Of a stretch of 64,000 nt of DNA, positions 23,937 to 34,935 are shown piece after piece. The notes under the pieces are model-generated. The model was not told the DNA's origin, did no database searches, and saw nothing but the letters and a program-made list of their open reading frames with translations. The stretch's first letter is position 1, and each line of letters starts with the position of its first letter. Source of the DNA: Edolisoma coerulescens (lineage: Eukaryota > Chordata > Aves > Passeriformes > Campephagidae); NCBI GenBank assembly GCA_013397115.1, contig VWZW01004691.1, positions 370,652-434,651 on the forward strand, given 5' to 3'. Both the position numbers and the translations under genes were made by a program.

Positions 23937-24015
23937 TTTCTTTTTTGGGGGGATGGGGGTTTGGTGGGGTGGGGTGGGTTTTTTGTTGTTGTGGGGTTTT
24001 GTTTCTTTGTTTTCT
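23937..24015 (+). repeat. G/T-rich tract with G-quadruplex motif
   Basis: G runs of 6, 5, 4, 4 and 3 occur at 23947-23952, 23955-23959, 23966-23969, 23971-23974 and 23976-23978. The last four satisfy G3+N1-7 spacing with loops of 6, 1 and 1, a strong quadruplex pattern. It is flanked by T runs and followed by another GGGG at 23993-23996 and TTTG repeats. The 112- and 60-codon plus frames crossing it are translated low complexity (poly-G/F/W) and not genes. Confidence 0.85.
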
Positions 24016-26099
24016 TATTTGCTTCCATTTTCATTCTCTCCAACTAAAGTACATGCTTTTATCCACAGTCAAACTGTTTCCCAGCTGTTAGGAAAAACCA
24101 GGGAAACATTTCCAAATTCTGCTCGGCTTTCTTAATTAAAATTTTCAAACTGAGATGAACATCCCTATGAGAAACAGACATGGCTTTATGCATGGTAAAT
24201 GCTCTTTTAACATCCTTGAGAGCAAGTCATATTACTATATACTGGCCTCCACAATTTGAACTAGGTCTTTCTAGCATTGATTGATTACTTCAGCAAAATC
24301 CCTTCTAGTTAAAAGCATTTGAAAGACACCCAAGGGGAGAAATAGCATTAAACCAGAGATATATTTATTTATTGCCAGGCAGGGATGCCCTCTGAAAGAA
24401 GTAAATCAAAGATATCTCACACAGTCTTAAGAAAGAAGAAAATATGTTGGAATGACAAATTTTCCATGGCCCTTGAATGAAGAAAAACACTAGTTTGAAA
24501 CAGAAAACCAGAGTACATAATTTACAAGCGATCATCACTTCAGGATGCTTGGAGAATAATGGAGAAGTTAGGACATGAGCATATTCGTAAGAGTGACTGT
24601 CCCAGAGCCTGTATTTCAACCCTTCTCAAGAAATGCTTAAAATCACTTACTTTACTTACATGTTTATGCACTTGTGGGACCAAGATCAAAGTCTAATGCC
24701 AACCACTACTACTGTGGAATAAGAAGTTAAATAAAAATGAACCCCTTTTATTTGCTGAACAAGATAAAATTATTACCACTGTTGTTATATACTTCAGATT
24801 TCATTGAACTGGTGCTAACTTGGCACGATCTGAATTGTAGGAACATGCACTTAAATAGAGAATTTATATAACTACGGCCTTACTCAGACCTTGCAGCAAA
24901 ATATAGTATAATTGGTGGATTTCAACTAGGCTACATAGTACTTCTCAGGAAGACTTTGGTACTCCAACTAAGCTCCTTGTGAAGTCATTGAAGTCTTCTC
25001 ATTTTTCTCAGTAGGGGATGAAATGGATCAATCTATAATAGCTTTGACCTTTTTTAAGGTTGGAAGCTGGTACTGCACTAGAATGATCCACAGTCAAAGA
25101 ATACCTATAAATCACTTAATTTTTTCTCTAATGCAGCCCTCTTCTAGAAGGTTGTGTTCCTAAATGAAATTGTAAATATAAATTTCTTCTCTGCTCAGAG
25201 TTAACAGTGAGAATTCTGTCTTGCAACAGGACTGGACAAATTTAAGGCAAAAACCAAAGCCATAGGTCTCCCACAGGAAGCATATGGGCATCATGCTAAA
25301 CATCCATCAATGTCTGCAGCCACTCTGGTACAACTGACTGCCATCACTTCCATCTGCCTCTGGTTCAACGAGCAGGGCAAGGGATGATGCAGGGATTGAG
25401 TCTGGTTTCTATAACAAATCAACATAATTTCTGTCACAGCCTCTAAATGTAGTGCTATTAAGCCTCAGCCTAAGCATAGGAACTATTTCAAAACATTGGC
25501 ATTTTCTTCCAGATGGATGGAGACCTCAGTTTTCAGTAGTTCTATGCATCCATAAAATAAAAAGGTTTTTCCTTAAGAGGACTGATCTTTAGAGAAAACC
25601 ATAAAGTTTTAGTAGTAGACAATCAGTCCAGAACAACTTCAAAGATTTGCAGAAAGCTTAAGTTTCTCAAGCTGATTTAAGTGAAATAAAAAACCCTATG
25701 AAAACATTAAAATTAAATCTGAACTCAAGAACTTAGAGCAATGTTGATGTCAACATCAAAGACTGTACTTACACCAGGTGCACAACACAGAGCACTTGAC
25801 TGTGCACAGTAACCAAGTACCACTTTTTCTTGTGTTGCCTTAAAGATAGAGCTGGGCAGAGGCTGCTTTTCACTGGGTATCACCTGGAAAAGCAGAGCCA
25901 TTGCTTCTTCTCTTCATGCCTAAAGATTTTTGTTTTCCATACATTTTTCATATATTTGTAACTTTGTGGACTACTAATACATGGTCGTAGCTTCCAGTAC
26001 TTTTCCTGCCCTTTTCCCCTTACATTTTAGAACAGTATGCTAACCTTCTAACACATTCCTGAAATACTGTTTAGTCCTATTTTCAAGAAGAAAACCTCC
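24016..26099. other. Unique AT-rich DNA, no gene seen
   Basis: A minus-strand 84-codon frame at 24365-24619 lacks motifs. 25200-25420 is slightly GC-richer, with no repeat recognised. The start of the next LTR could extend back into 26000-26099. Confidence 0.5.
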
Positions 26100-26402
26100 A
26101 ACAAGGACATTTTGTTTTGCGACCAGAATCTAAGAAGACACAACAAGAAATGGGGCAAAGAAGCTCTGAGCCAATTCCAATGGGGAAGAACGTGGGGGAA
26201 AATTACCTAACCAACTGCCCTTCTAATTGTACAATATTTGTTATATGCGCTAATTTGTTAAACTTATAAAATTGTAGAAATCCAAGGCTGGGTGTGCCCA
26301 TAACCACCATGGGGGCACCTGGAAGCTTCCAAGAAGGACCTGCTTTTTATCTTACTATTTTAATACTGCTGCAAGAGTTTTGTCTTTCGATGTTAGGCAA
26401 CA
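26100..26402 (+). mobile_element. ERV LTR, U3/R/U5 part, probably solo
   Basis: 'aagacacaacaagaaatggg', 'gagccaattccaatgggg' and 'aattgtacaatatttgttat' give the texture of a known avian ERV U3, possibly ERVK-like. A TATA-like word (cttataaaattg, about 26260-26271) is followed by 'ggtgtgcccataaccaccat', and then 'acctgctttttatctta' stands where the AATAAA-plus-R segment is expected. The hexamer itself is degraded to 'aagaag'. The U5 end 'gctgcaagagttttgtcttt' runs to 'ggcaaca' near 26402, giving terminal CA. No primer-binding-site-like sequence or gag follows, so a solo LTR is the simplest reading. The 5' border is uncertain by about 100 bases. Confidence 0.68.
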
Positions 26403-28784
26403 GCATAGGGGCAAGCAAGCATCTACTCCCATATGCCACAGATCCAAAGAAATAAGACGGGGCACTGGAGACAGGCAGGGAGAGAAAGGAAAGATGTCTG
26501 AAGATAAAGTAAGGAGCAAAAGCCTTATGAGAGGAGCAAGGGAAAACAGGTCTTCACCAAATTTGACAATAAAAAGAATCCAAGAAGGATCCAAAAAGCC
26601 AGCATTGAGGGAATTGCAATCTAGAAACATTTTAAATTATAGAATAAATATAAACATGAAACTCGGGGCCCATCAGGCAAATCACCAGCGCTGTAATGAG
26701 ATTTACGTGCAACCATTTTCAACATGCTTTTTCCACAGCTGCAGTATCTTGTAAAAAGTAATCTTCTGGTTTGGTCTAGTATCTTTTCTGAGTCTTTCTG
26801 GAATTCCTTCAATTCTGCTTGCTTTAGCAAAAGGGTAGGAGTAGAACTATCTTGCTTCTCTTCAGATCTGGTCCTAGAATAGCAAACATAATATATTATT
26901 CTATTTACACTGCTCAGTCCTTATGTTGATACTTTCTGCATCTACTTCCAAAATATTACACTGATTTCCTCTAAATAGTACATTCATTTTTACCCCATTT
27001 TTAAGACAACAAAAAATCCTGAAACCAGGATTGGTTTCACACACCTGTACAGACTGCCTATTGATAGGTTGAATAAAGTTTTCAAGTTAGTAAATTACTT
27101 TTAACATACAATTTTAAGTGCCTTTGATGTACAGTGGCCAAAGCAGCTAAACTGAGTTAAATAACGATCTTTAAGTGCATGCTATTACAGTCCCTTCATA
27201 GGATGTTATGAATACCAATTTGCCATAAACTTCAGGGGCTTGCAAGATGTCACAGAAATCTTATCATGTTGACAGAAAAAATCTGTTGAGACTATGTGTT
27301 TGAGTGTCAGAATGAAAGAAAACAATGACTGTGAGAGTTTAGAGACCTATTCTGTAGGTTTACAGCAACAGATCTATTGGAATAGATTTTTATGTAAACT
27401 ATTCACTTTAGCATCAAAGCTAGTTTGAAATGATAGCAGTCTACAAACCTACAAAATTAAAACTTTACAAATATTTGCTACAATGACCTTAGAGAATCCA
27501 ACTAGTTTTTGCTCTTCTATATATGAATTTTAATACATATTTTGTGATGAGAGTAAATATTATTTGTTGTTCAGTGTAACTGGAAAAAAAATCTTGTCCA
27601 TAATGAATTTACAATATTCATGCATTTTTACATCACTCTTGTGTTCCATTTCAAAACATAGAGGAAAGTAGATATTCATATTCCTATTACAACAACGTAT
27701 TTCAGATTAATTTTAAAAGTGTTTTTTTATGCTTTAAATGTGTATGCTGATTTCATAAGATAGTTGCTGTCAGCATTTGCAGTTATCACAGAAGACAGTT
27801 CTGCTGTGCTAGAAGGCAGATTTTGATCTAAATTTTTACATTTGCAAAAGGATTTTTGTATTTCCAAACTCTCATGCTTCATCACTACAGTCCCATCATT
27901 GCCAAAGGAATTAATGAAGGATGAGCTAGTCCATTCCTAGAGGTGGATACAGGTTTTTCAAACACCCTTCTCTTTCAAGCTAGATTTCAGTTGGCACTGG
28001 TGTCGCAGAGAACCTCCAGGGACCTAATGCAACAATGGGCCACTGTCCAGGAAACAGATTTCCAAGTTCTCCACTTCTCACCTCCTCCAAGATGTCTGTC
28101 TGACATGTGAGACAGCTGCAGCTGAGACAGAGTTCTGACACAGGGCAGAGCAGTCAGGTGAGACAGCACAAAGGAGTATCAGTCGTCTGATAAAGGGATT
28201 TCTTTTTTTCTGCTTTGTGTTAGTTTTACTGTGTCAAAATAATAACATATGCAATACAAGGAAAGGCTATTTTATTCATGAAGCAAAAAAAAAAAAAAAA
28301 GAAAAGACCAATGGCTGAAGTAAAGCAGTGTCAGCCTTCACCCAACAAAAACCATCACATTTTATAAGCATATTCCTCAGAAGCAATATATGTACATGAC
28401 TCAAGATGGGAAAAAATGCATACCTAGAAAATTTCAGGTTCTCTAGAAACCTTGGGGTACAACAAAGTCCTAGTGTTGGTACTTTCTTCCATCCAGGGAA
28501 GCTCTTAAAGATGGCCTGGTTGTCACAGCAGAATTTTGCCACACCTAAGAAAAAGATCCACAGAAAAAATACCTGAGAAGAGGGAAATGCCAAGAATAAT
28601 TTTTAAAAAAACAAATTTTTTTTCTGCATTTTCTTAAGGAAAAACAAATCAATAGGGCTCCTAAATGGTTCTAGAAACAGTTGTCAGATGTAAGAAGAAA
28701 ATTCTCCCCAAACAAATTACTGACAATTCTCAGAAGAATTAATAGCTAAATTTTGCAGCTACAACAGTCTCTTGCATCTTGTAT
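26403..28784. other. Unique DNA, no gene seen
   Basis: The 124-codon plus frame at 26380-26754 begins inside the LTR U5 and is basic and low in motifs. The 91-codon frame at 26355-26630 is its antisense shadow. 27990-28165 is locally GC-richer, with three copies of 'tgagacag' (28107-28165), unexplained. An A16 run lies at 28285-28300. The 105-codon minus frame next to it (28276-28593) begins to read through that run and has no motif. Confidence 0.5.
28285..28300. repeat. A16 homopolymer
   Basis: Sixteen A with no retrocopy body upstream (no AATAAA or recognisable mRNA-like sequence), so it is not called a poly(A) tail. Confidence 0.9.
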
Positions 28785-28826
28785 TCCTTCACCTGTGCCC
28801 AAGACTCCTTCACCTGTGCCCAAGAC
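28785..28826. repeat. Perfect 21-bp tandem duplication
   Basis: The unit tccttcacctgtgcccaaga plus c is present twice without mismatch (28785-28805, 28806-28826). The perfect identity suggests a recent event, in contrast with the diverged repeats around it. Confidence 0.95.
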
Positions 28827-30259
28827 AAAAGGATTATTCAAAATGTCAAGTGTAAACAGATTTTCCTTTATTTACATTCACACCAAAATCATCTGAAAAG
28901 AGTGAATCCTCTGGAAAAGTGAAAATGCAATCTGGAAGTGAGGAAAAACATCTTAGAATAATACTGTCGCATGATTAAATTCTGAAAACTTTCTGTCTGT
29001 TAATCATTTTGAACTGGACTGTAGTTCTTAAAATTTCAGAATAAGAAGATTTATTTGTAAATGTTTTGAATCTTACTCTATTTCAAATAATTAAAAGAGT
29101 TTTTAAACTTCTCTGGTTGGTTGAATACTTTTATGCCCATTGTAGGTACTTAACATTTAGGTCCTAGACCAGTGTGAATGGTTATGCATTTCTAAATAAT
29201 AAATAAAGCTGCAAAATTAATAACTGGAAATCCTTAGTAATAATGGAATGCCCTCTCTTGTTCTTTGCTTTGAGGGGGGTTTGTTGTTGAGATTTCTTTT
29301 TGTAAATATGGTTTGCCTTATCAATTCAGCCCCACACTTTCACAGGTGTAGAACAAAAGTTCTGAAAACACTTATGTACCTTATAGCATATAATTGCTTA
29401 GGGTTTTTTGGCAGGTTTCAAATAAGATTTATGTGATTTTTCTGTAAATTTAATATTCCAGTTCTACTTGCAAAATGACAATGTATTTAAAAAGCAATAA
29501 TGCACACATTTGAACTCACTCAGAAGTTTTTCTCTTGAAATATTACTCTGCTGTATCTGTGTCTATATTGGATGTTTACACTTTGGTCATGTCCAGTATT
29601 AGGAACCAGTTTTGTGAGTCTATGAGGTTCTTTTTCTGCTTCATCCATGAACTTAACTCCTTGAGCCAACTCTCTCTTATCAGGGAAACTTCATCCTCCT
29701 ACATTTAGTGGAAGTGCATGTGACACCAGATATAACTAACAGAAAAATATCCTTTCTTAATCTAGACTGGATGGGAGTGATACTTCATACAAAGACAAGG
29801 AGAGAAAGAAAAAAAGAAAGAAAAAACCTTAATTTAGCTGTTGTCAACTTATACTCTCAGATATAATTTTCTTTACAGGCATAATTATTACTAGGGTTTT
29901 GTTTACAAAGATAGCCTCTGTCTCAGAGAGTTTAAGATTTGATTAGGGGCAATGGGAAATTGAAATATAAATTAAAAAAAAAAAACATATTAGCTAGTAT
30001 ACTCTTTCTTTCTATTGAAACCTATTTCTGGGATAAAAGAGCATTTGGATGATACGGAGTTTCATTCTCCAGGGAAGACAATAGGAATTGCTTCTCTCAG
30101 CTCAGGATTATTATTCTTCCCAGCCAAAGCTTACAATAAGAGGAATCCCACATTTTTTCCCAGTTCCTTGTGTTTAACCCTACAAACCACAAGAATGAAC
30201 AGTTGCAACAACAACTGAAATGTAACACTGTCATTTTATAGAAACAATTACCTTAAGAC
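28827..30259. other. Unique AT-rich DNA, no gene seen
   Basis: A purine tract (gagagaaagaaaaaaagaaa) lies at 29799-29826. Open frames of 62-67 codons are unremarkable. No transposable element recognised. Confidence 0.55.
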
Positions 30260-30420
30260 CAGAATATTTTCGGGGCATTAGGGCCAGAGAGCCACATCTA
30301 ATTAAATTAAAGCAAGCCCCATCCAATTAACTATGATTTATAGAGTTTAATGTACCTATTTTGCATATTTGTGGTTTATATTTCTATTTTTTTATTTTAT
30401 ATTACTATATTTCAGCACTT
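30260..30420. other. Possible conserved noncoding element rich in homeodomain-like cores
   Basis: 'atctaattaaattaaagc', 'atccaattaactatga' and an octamer-like 'ttttgcatatttgtgg' occur within about 100 bases, preceded by a less AT-rich 'ggggcattagggccagaga'. The texture is enhancer-like. Conservation is untested. Confidence 0.3.
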
Positions 30421-33400
30421 TGCTTGGTTCTCCTGCATATAAATTCTTTTGACATCAGCAGAAACAAATCTCAATGGCCCTATGCTTATGTGCCTTTTTA
30501 CATAGCAATTTAAAGGAACCGAACTTAAAGCCCAGTGGAATGAAATTAATGCAATTTAATACAAAAGAAAGCTGTTCGTCTTTTAAAAAATAATTTTTGT
30601 GTGCATTAGCTTTGGTTTGAGCATCAGAGGTGGAAGACCATTAATAGATATATGATTATATTAAAAATGGAGCAGATTTTTCCAAGAAATAATTCACTGT
30701 ATTCCAGACTGCAAGAAAAAGTATTAGTAGATTTTGCATGTGAAATATTAGCGTGTTTGCTTACAATTCTCAGAAACAAAGGAATTTTTTTTCCCTTTTA
30801 TATAAGATTAGGCCTAAAATTTCAGGCAGGTTTTCTGTTTCCTTGTTTTTTGTTTGTTTGTTTGGTGTTTTATGGGGGTTTTTTAATCTTGTATTTTAAG
30901 TTTCTTGGAAGTGTGAAATTTTCACAAGTAGGCATCCTTAGCAAAGACAGATGGATGCTAGAAAAGGTTAATAATATATTAAAAAGTTATCAAGATAGTA
31001 GAATGTTATAGCAATAAAGAATTTGTTTATAGATAGCTCTGATAACCTGTCAAATTTCTATCACTTATTTTGATTACAAGATTTGGGGGCAAAAGAGAAA
31101 AATAAAAAATAAGATAAACAGTCATTTTTGTGTCTTCATAAATTTCTGAGCTGGTTAAACAGTATTTTTTTTGTTGAATAAAGTAGAAATTCAAAGGGTT
31201 TTATTTTGTTTTGCTTAGTCAGAAAACATGACATGTTGATATACAAAGTTCTCATTGAGACACTCCACTAGTTTCAAGGATTTTAATGTGACACTTTTGT
31301 GAGGTTTGGAGAAAAAATATTTTTGATAAAATTCTTAATAGTCTGAACCTTGGAAGAGGAGTACATGTTCCAATTTTTACACCGAACTGTCTCAATATTA
31401 AATGTTGACTTAATCTCTCAAGTCTTGAAAGAAAACTATACAAATAGCTCAATATTCATTGGACCAACAAGAAAAAGATTGAGTTCATGAACCCAGGGGT
31501 TAGACTACTTATCTAGGTTGTGGAAGAAAGCAATCCCTTGTCTGGATGGTCATGCAGAATAAAGAATTAGCATTTGATTCTTCAACATCATTGATGACTA
31601 TATGGCTCATCAGAAAAAATTATCTCAAGTGTGTCTGTCATATTTTTCTGCATAATTCCAGCATGGAAGTATTTTGAATTGGCTGAATGCAAAACATTTA
31701 TGGAATGGAAAAATCTAGTTACAAATTTTATCTGGGGTTTTTTTCCCCTATTATTTACATTTTTTAATTTTTTAATGATGAGCAAGTTCTATTCTCAAAA
31801 ATTGTGTTAACTGTAAATATAGAACTAGAGAGCAGAAGACTCGCAATGGATTTATCTTGCATCTTTTGTAATAAAACAGCACCATTTACAAAATCCAAAA
31901 TCAAAACAAAAAAGGGTAAGGGAAAATTAAATGGTTTCTTAACAAATTTGACTTAAGTTAAACCCATAAAAAGTTTTATTTCTACTGATTTTTTTTGTAT
32001 TTTACCATTTTAGAGATTAGGACTGAATGCAAGTTTTTATGCAGGATTATATGTAAAACTGACAATCTCACTAGCCAGAATGGTTAACATTAAGAATAAG
32101 TACTCCGTAAACACATACAAGTCAAGCCTTTGGCAAAAATTAATTAATTCCTTAATGCAGTGCAAATAAAAGAAAATAGATCACAAAGAAGGAAAGCAGA
32201 AGGAAAACACATATATAGAAATGAAAACAAACACTGAAAAATAGAAACTCTGGTCATTCTATCATTTACAACTACAAATACCAACTAAACTATCAGCATT
32301 CTTAAGGCATCCCTGCATTATATTCCAAAACTGAATTAAGTGAAATTGTAAAATAGATGCCAACAACCATAAGACTTGCAGTCTATGTTTTTTGGTATAT
32401 TGTTACTTTTGTATGATAAAGATGCTGCTAGCAAAGCTGAAGTAAATCAGGCAAGGGTTTTGATCGCTTTTGGGGGCAATCACATATAGGCAGCATAACC
32501 TGTCCCACATCTGTATGCTCCCTATAATCAGTATAAAGTCTGTTGCGAAGCAACTTCACAGCAAGAAAGAAAATCAACCTTCAATAGGGCTACATCCACT
32601 CAATTCTTTGTTCATTAATATCTTATTTGTCTGCCTTTCCTTTTAACAACTAGCACTTTAAAATGGAAATCTAATTTATTATTTTTTTAAAGATAAAAGT
32701 AGTTAATTGGCAAAAAGGATTCACAGCTAGACTAAATGGAAAATCCTGATTCACATTCTGTTAATATAAAAGAAAAGTAATCAACTGATGTTACTGCAAA
32801 CTGGACTGGATTACTAGAAGAATTTTAAAAGTGTTTCCATATACTGGTAGCTTCAAGTAAGACAATATATCAGCAACTGTCATGTTATGTAAGCAATTTT
32901 TTTTTCTTTATTAATCTTATTACTATTCTTCAGTTATTGGAACAATGACAGATTAAATGTCTGGTAAGAAATATTCCATCAATTGTGTGATTTTATATCC
33001 ACACTTAGCTGGATTGGCTGCCATAAGAGCCCATGACAAAGGATAAAAATAGAGAGCTGTTTCATTACCAAGTGAAACTTCAGAAATTGCCAGTTTTTAT
33101 TTCTATAGTGTGATCTAATTTTAATCTAAAAATATAGTGCAAGTATCTGCAGTAGCCTTGGCTCTCTAGTAGTTGCTAAGGTAGATATCCTTTGTCGTTC
33201 TGTGGGTGGTGCTGAATTGCTGGTCTTTTTGGAGAACCATGTTATTTAGCTATGCAACTCACAGATAACAGTAGAGTTTTAAAAATGGACTTCAGATATT
33301 AAGTTTTGAAAAATAAATAAGTTTGTTCTAGAGATTCCTGAAGGCTTCAAGAAACAAGTTATTGAGCCTAATGCATGGGTAAGAGAGCAATATCATGGAC

Positions 33401-34910
33401 CTCTGGCCATCTAATGTGCAGAAAGTCAAATTGTATGATCAAGTGACTGCTCAAACTAAGTATATAAAATATGTGAAATTAATGGAGGAAAAAAAATAGC
33501 AGCCTGTATGGTCTATTTTCTTTTGCATTTACAAGATCCTGGAGATATTAAGATGTCTTCTTTCTTGGAACAAGCCTAGGCACCACTAGAGAGAACTCAA
33601 AGAAGCTGTGGGAACTCTGCAACTTTTTCCTGACAGGTTTAAGAGAAGACCCAGGGAGTCTGCTACCCATTATCTGCAGTAAAGTATGAAGATATTTATG
33701 GCATTACCCTTTGGAGATATAATGACACACCAGCAAATCAATGGCATGGTTGTGCATGGTGCCGAGTCTCCTGGCCCAAGACCAAAGAAGTATTTCATGA
33801 TTTATGGAGCTTAAAGGCAGAGTTAGTTTGGTGGGCAAAGCTTTACTCAGAAGTCAGACTTTCCCGAATCCTTGGCTAGATTCAAAGGTACTCAACTCCC
33901 ATTTCACTATCAAGAAAGATCATATATTCTTTGAGTTCAGTAGTATACCTAGTAGGAAATTCTCATGAGGAATATTATTCCACTAGAAAAGGTCAGGCCA
34001 CTGAAACTAAGCATTTTTTACTGGAAATAAAGACTTTTGAGGTACCCTAGAGAAAGTGCAGAGAGTAAGTTGGGAGGCTGTACACATGAGAAAATGTAAC
34101 AACTTTTCCTTTAAAAAGGACCTTCACTCATAGAGGTGTTTGTCTCCAAAGATATAAAGAGATAAATAGGAAAGAGAGGAAGAGACATAAATTATAAGAA
34201 TACGTGTATTTATACACAATAAATAATGTAAAAAAATGAGAGGAGACATGCCAAAGCTATTTAAAATTAATTATAAAAATGTTTTATTCCACTTAATTGT
34301 TTAGAAGAGTGAGGAATAGTCTGGAAAATTGGAATAATCAATGCTAAATCTTCAACACAGAGTACCGAGGCAGCAGGCAATGGGTTCTTGACAGGTTCCA
34401 GCTTTTACACGAGCTCCTACTTGCACATTTCCAAAGTTGCCATGCTCCAATTCTGACTTTTTCCATGCATTCTTAGGAAGAGATCATATATTATCACTGG
34501 TACAGAAATTCAGCAGATATTCAAGCAACTCCAATCAAACTCTTCTGAGTGTGCCCCCTAAATAGCTTTATGAATTAATTCCTATGGAACTTAAATTACA
34601 CCAAATATTTGCATTTATGTTATTCAAGGAAGCAGCACTCTGGAAAATGAAGAGATATCAGAGAAGTTGAGGAAGACAGCTGTTTGAAAAAAATATTGCC
34701 TCGAACACAGTAAAACCTTAACAACGTGATTTAAATAGCAAAGTTAACTCATGTGGATGGAGTTCAGGGGTACTGTGACAATTCCTACTGTAACCCAAAA
34801 TATGGAATTAAACTACACTTACTTTTTCTGCTAATCACTGATCTAGCCTATAAGATCACAGTGGCTACTCTTCACTGATAGTATTTTAATGAAGGTTAAC
34901 ACTCCAAAAC
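30421..34910. other. Unique AT-rich DNA, no gene seen
   Basis: Includes a (TTTG)n-like patch at 30844-30866. The 119-codon plus frame at 30652-31011 runs through T-rich sequence and translates to a phenylalanine-rich stretch, so it is not considered coding. 33600-33800 is of more mixed composition with no frame of note. No repeat family is recognised over more than 4 kb. Confidence 0.5.
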
Positions 34911-34935
34911 CACCTAACAACTAGAAAGTTAGGTG
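34911..34935. repeat. Short perfect inverted repeat
   Basis: The arms cacctaac (34911-34918) and gttaggtg (34928-34935) are perfect reverse complements around a 9-base loop. They are too short for a miRNA precursor. Recorded as structure only. Confidence 0.8.

Noticed and set aside
23797..24135. 112-codon Gly/Phe/Trp-rich frame
   Set aside because: Translation of the G/T-rich quadruplex tract, so low complexity.
26380..26754. 124-codon frame as an ERV or host protein
   Set aside because: Starts within LTR U5, has no gag/pol-like motif, and a 91-codon antisense frame covers the same DNA.
28285..28300. A16 run as the poly(A) tail of a processed pseudogene
   Set aside because: No mRNA-like body, poly(A) signal or target-site duplication seen next to it.
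30652..31011. 119-codon Phe-rich frame resembling a membrane protein
   Set aside because: Hydrophobicity comes from T-rich DNA including a TTTG tract; no topology or family signal beyond that.
34911..34935. Inverted repeat as a microRNA hairpin
   Set aside because: Eight-base arms are far too short for a pre-miRNA stem and do not extend.
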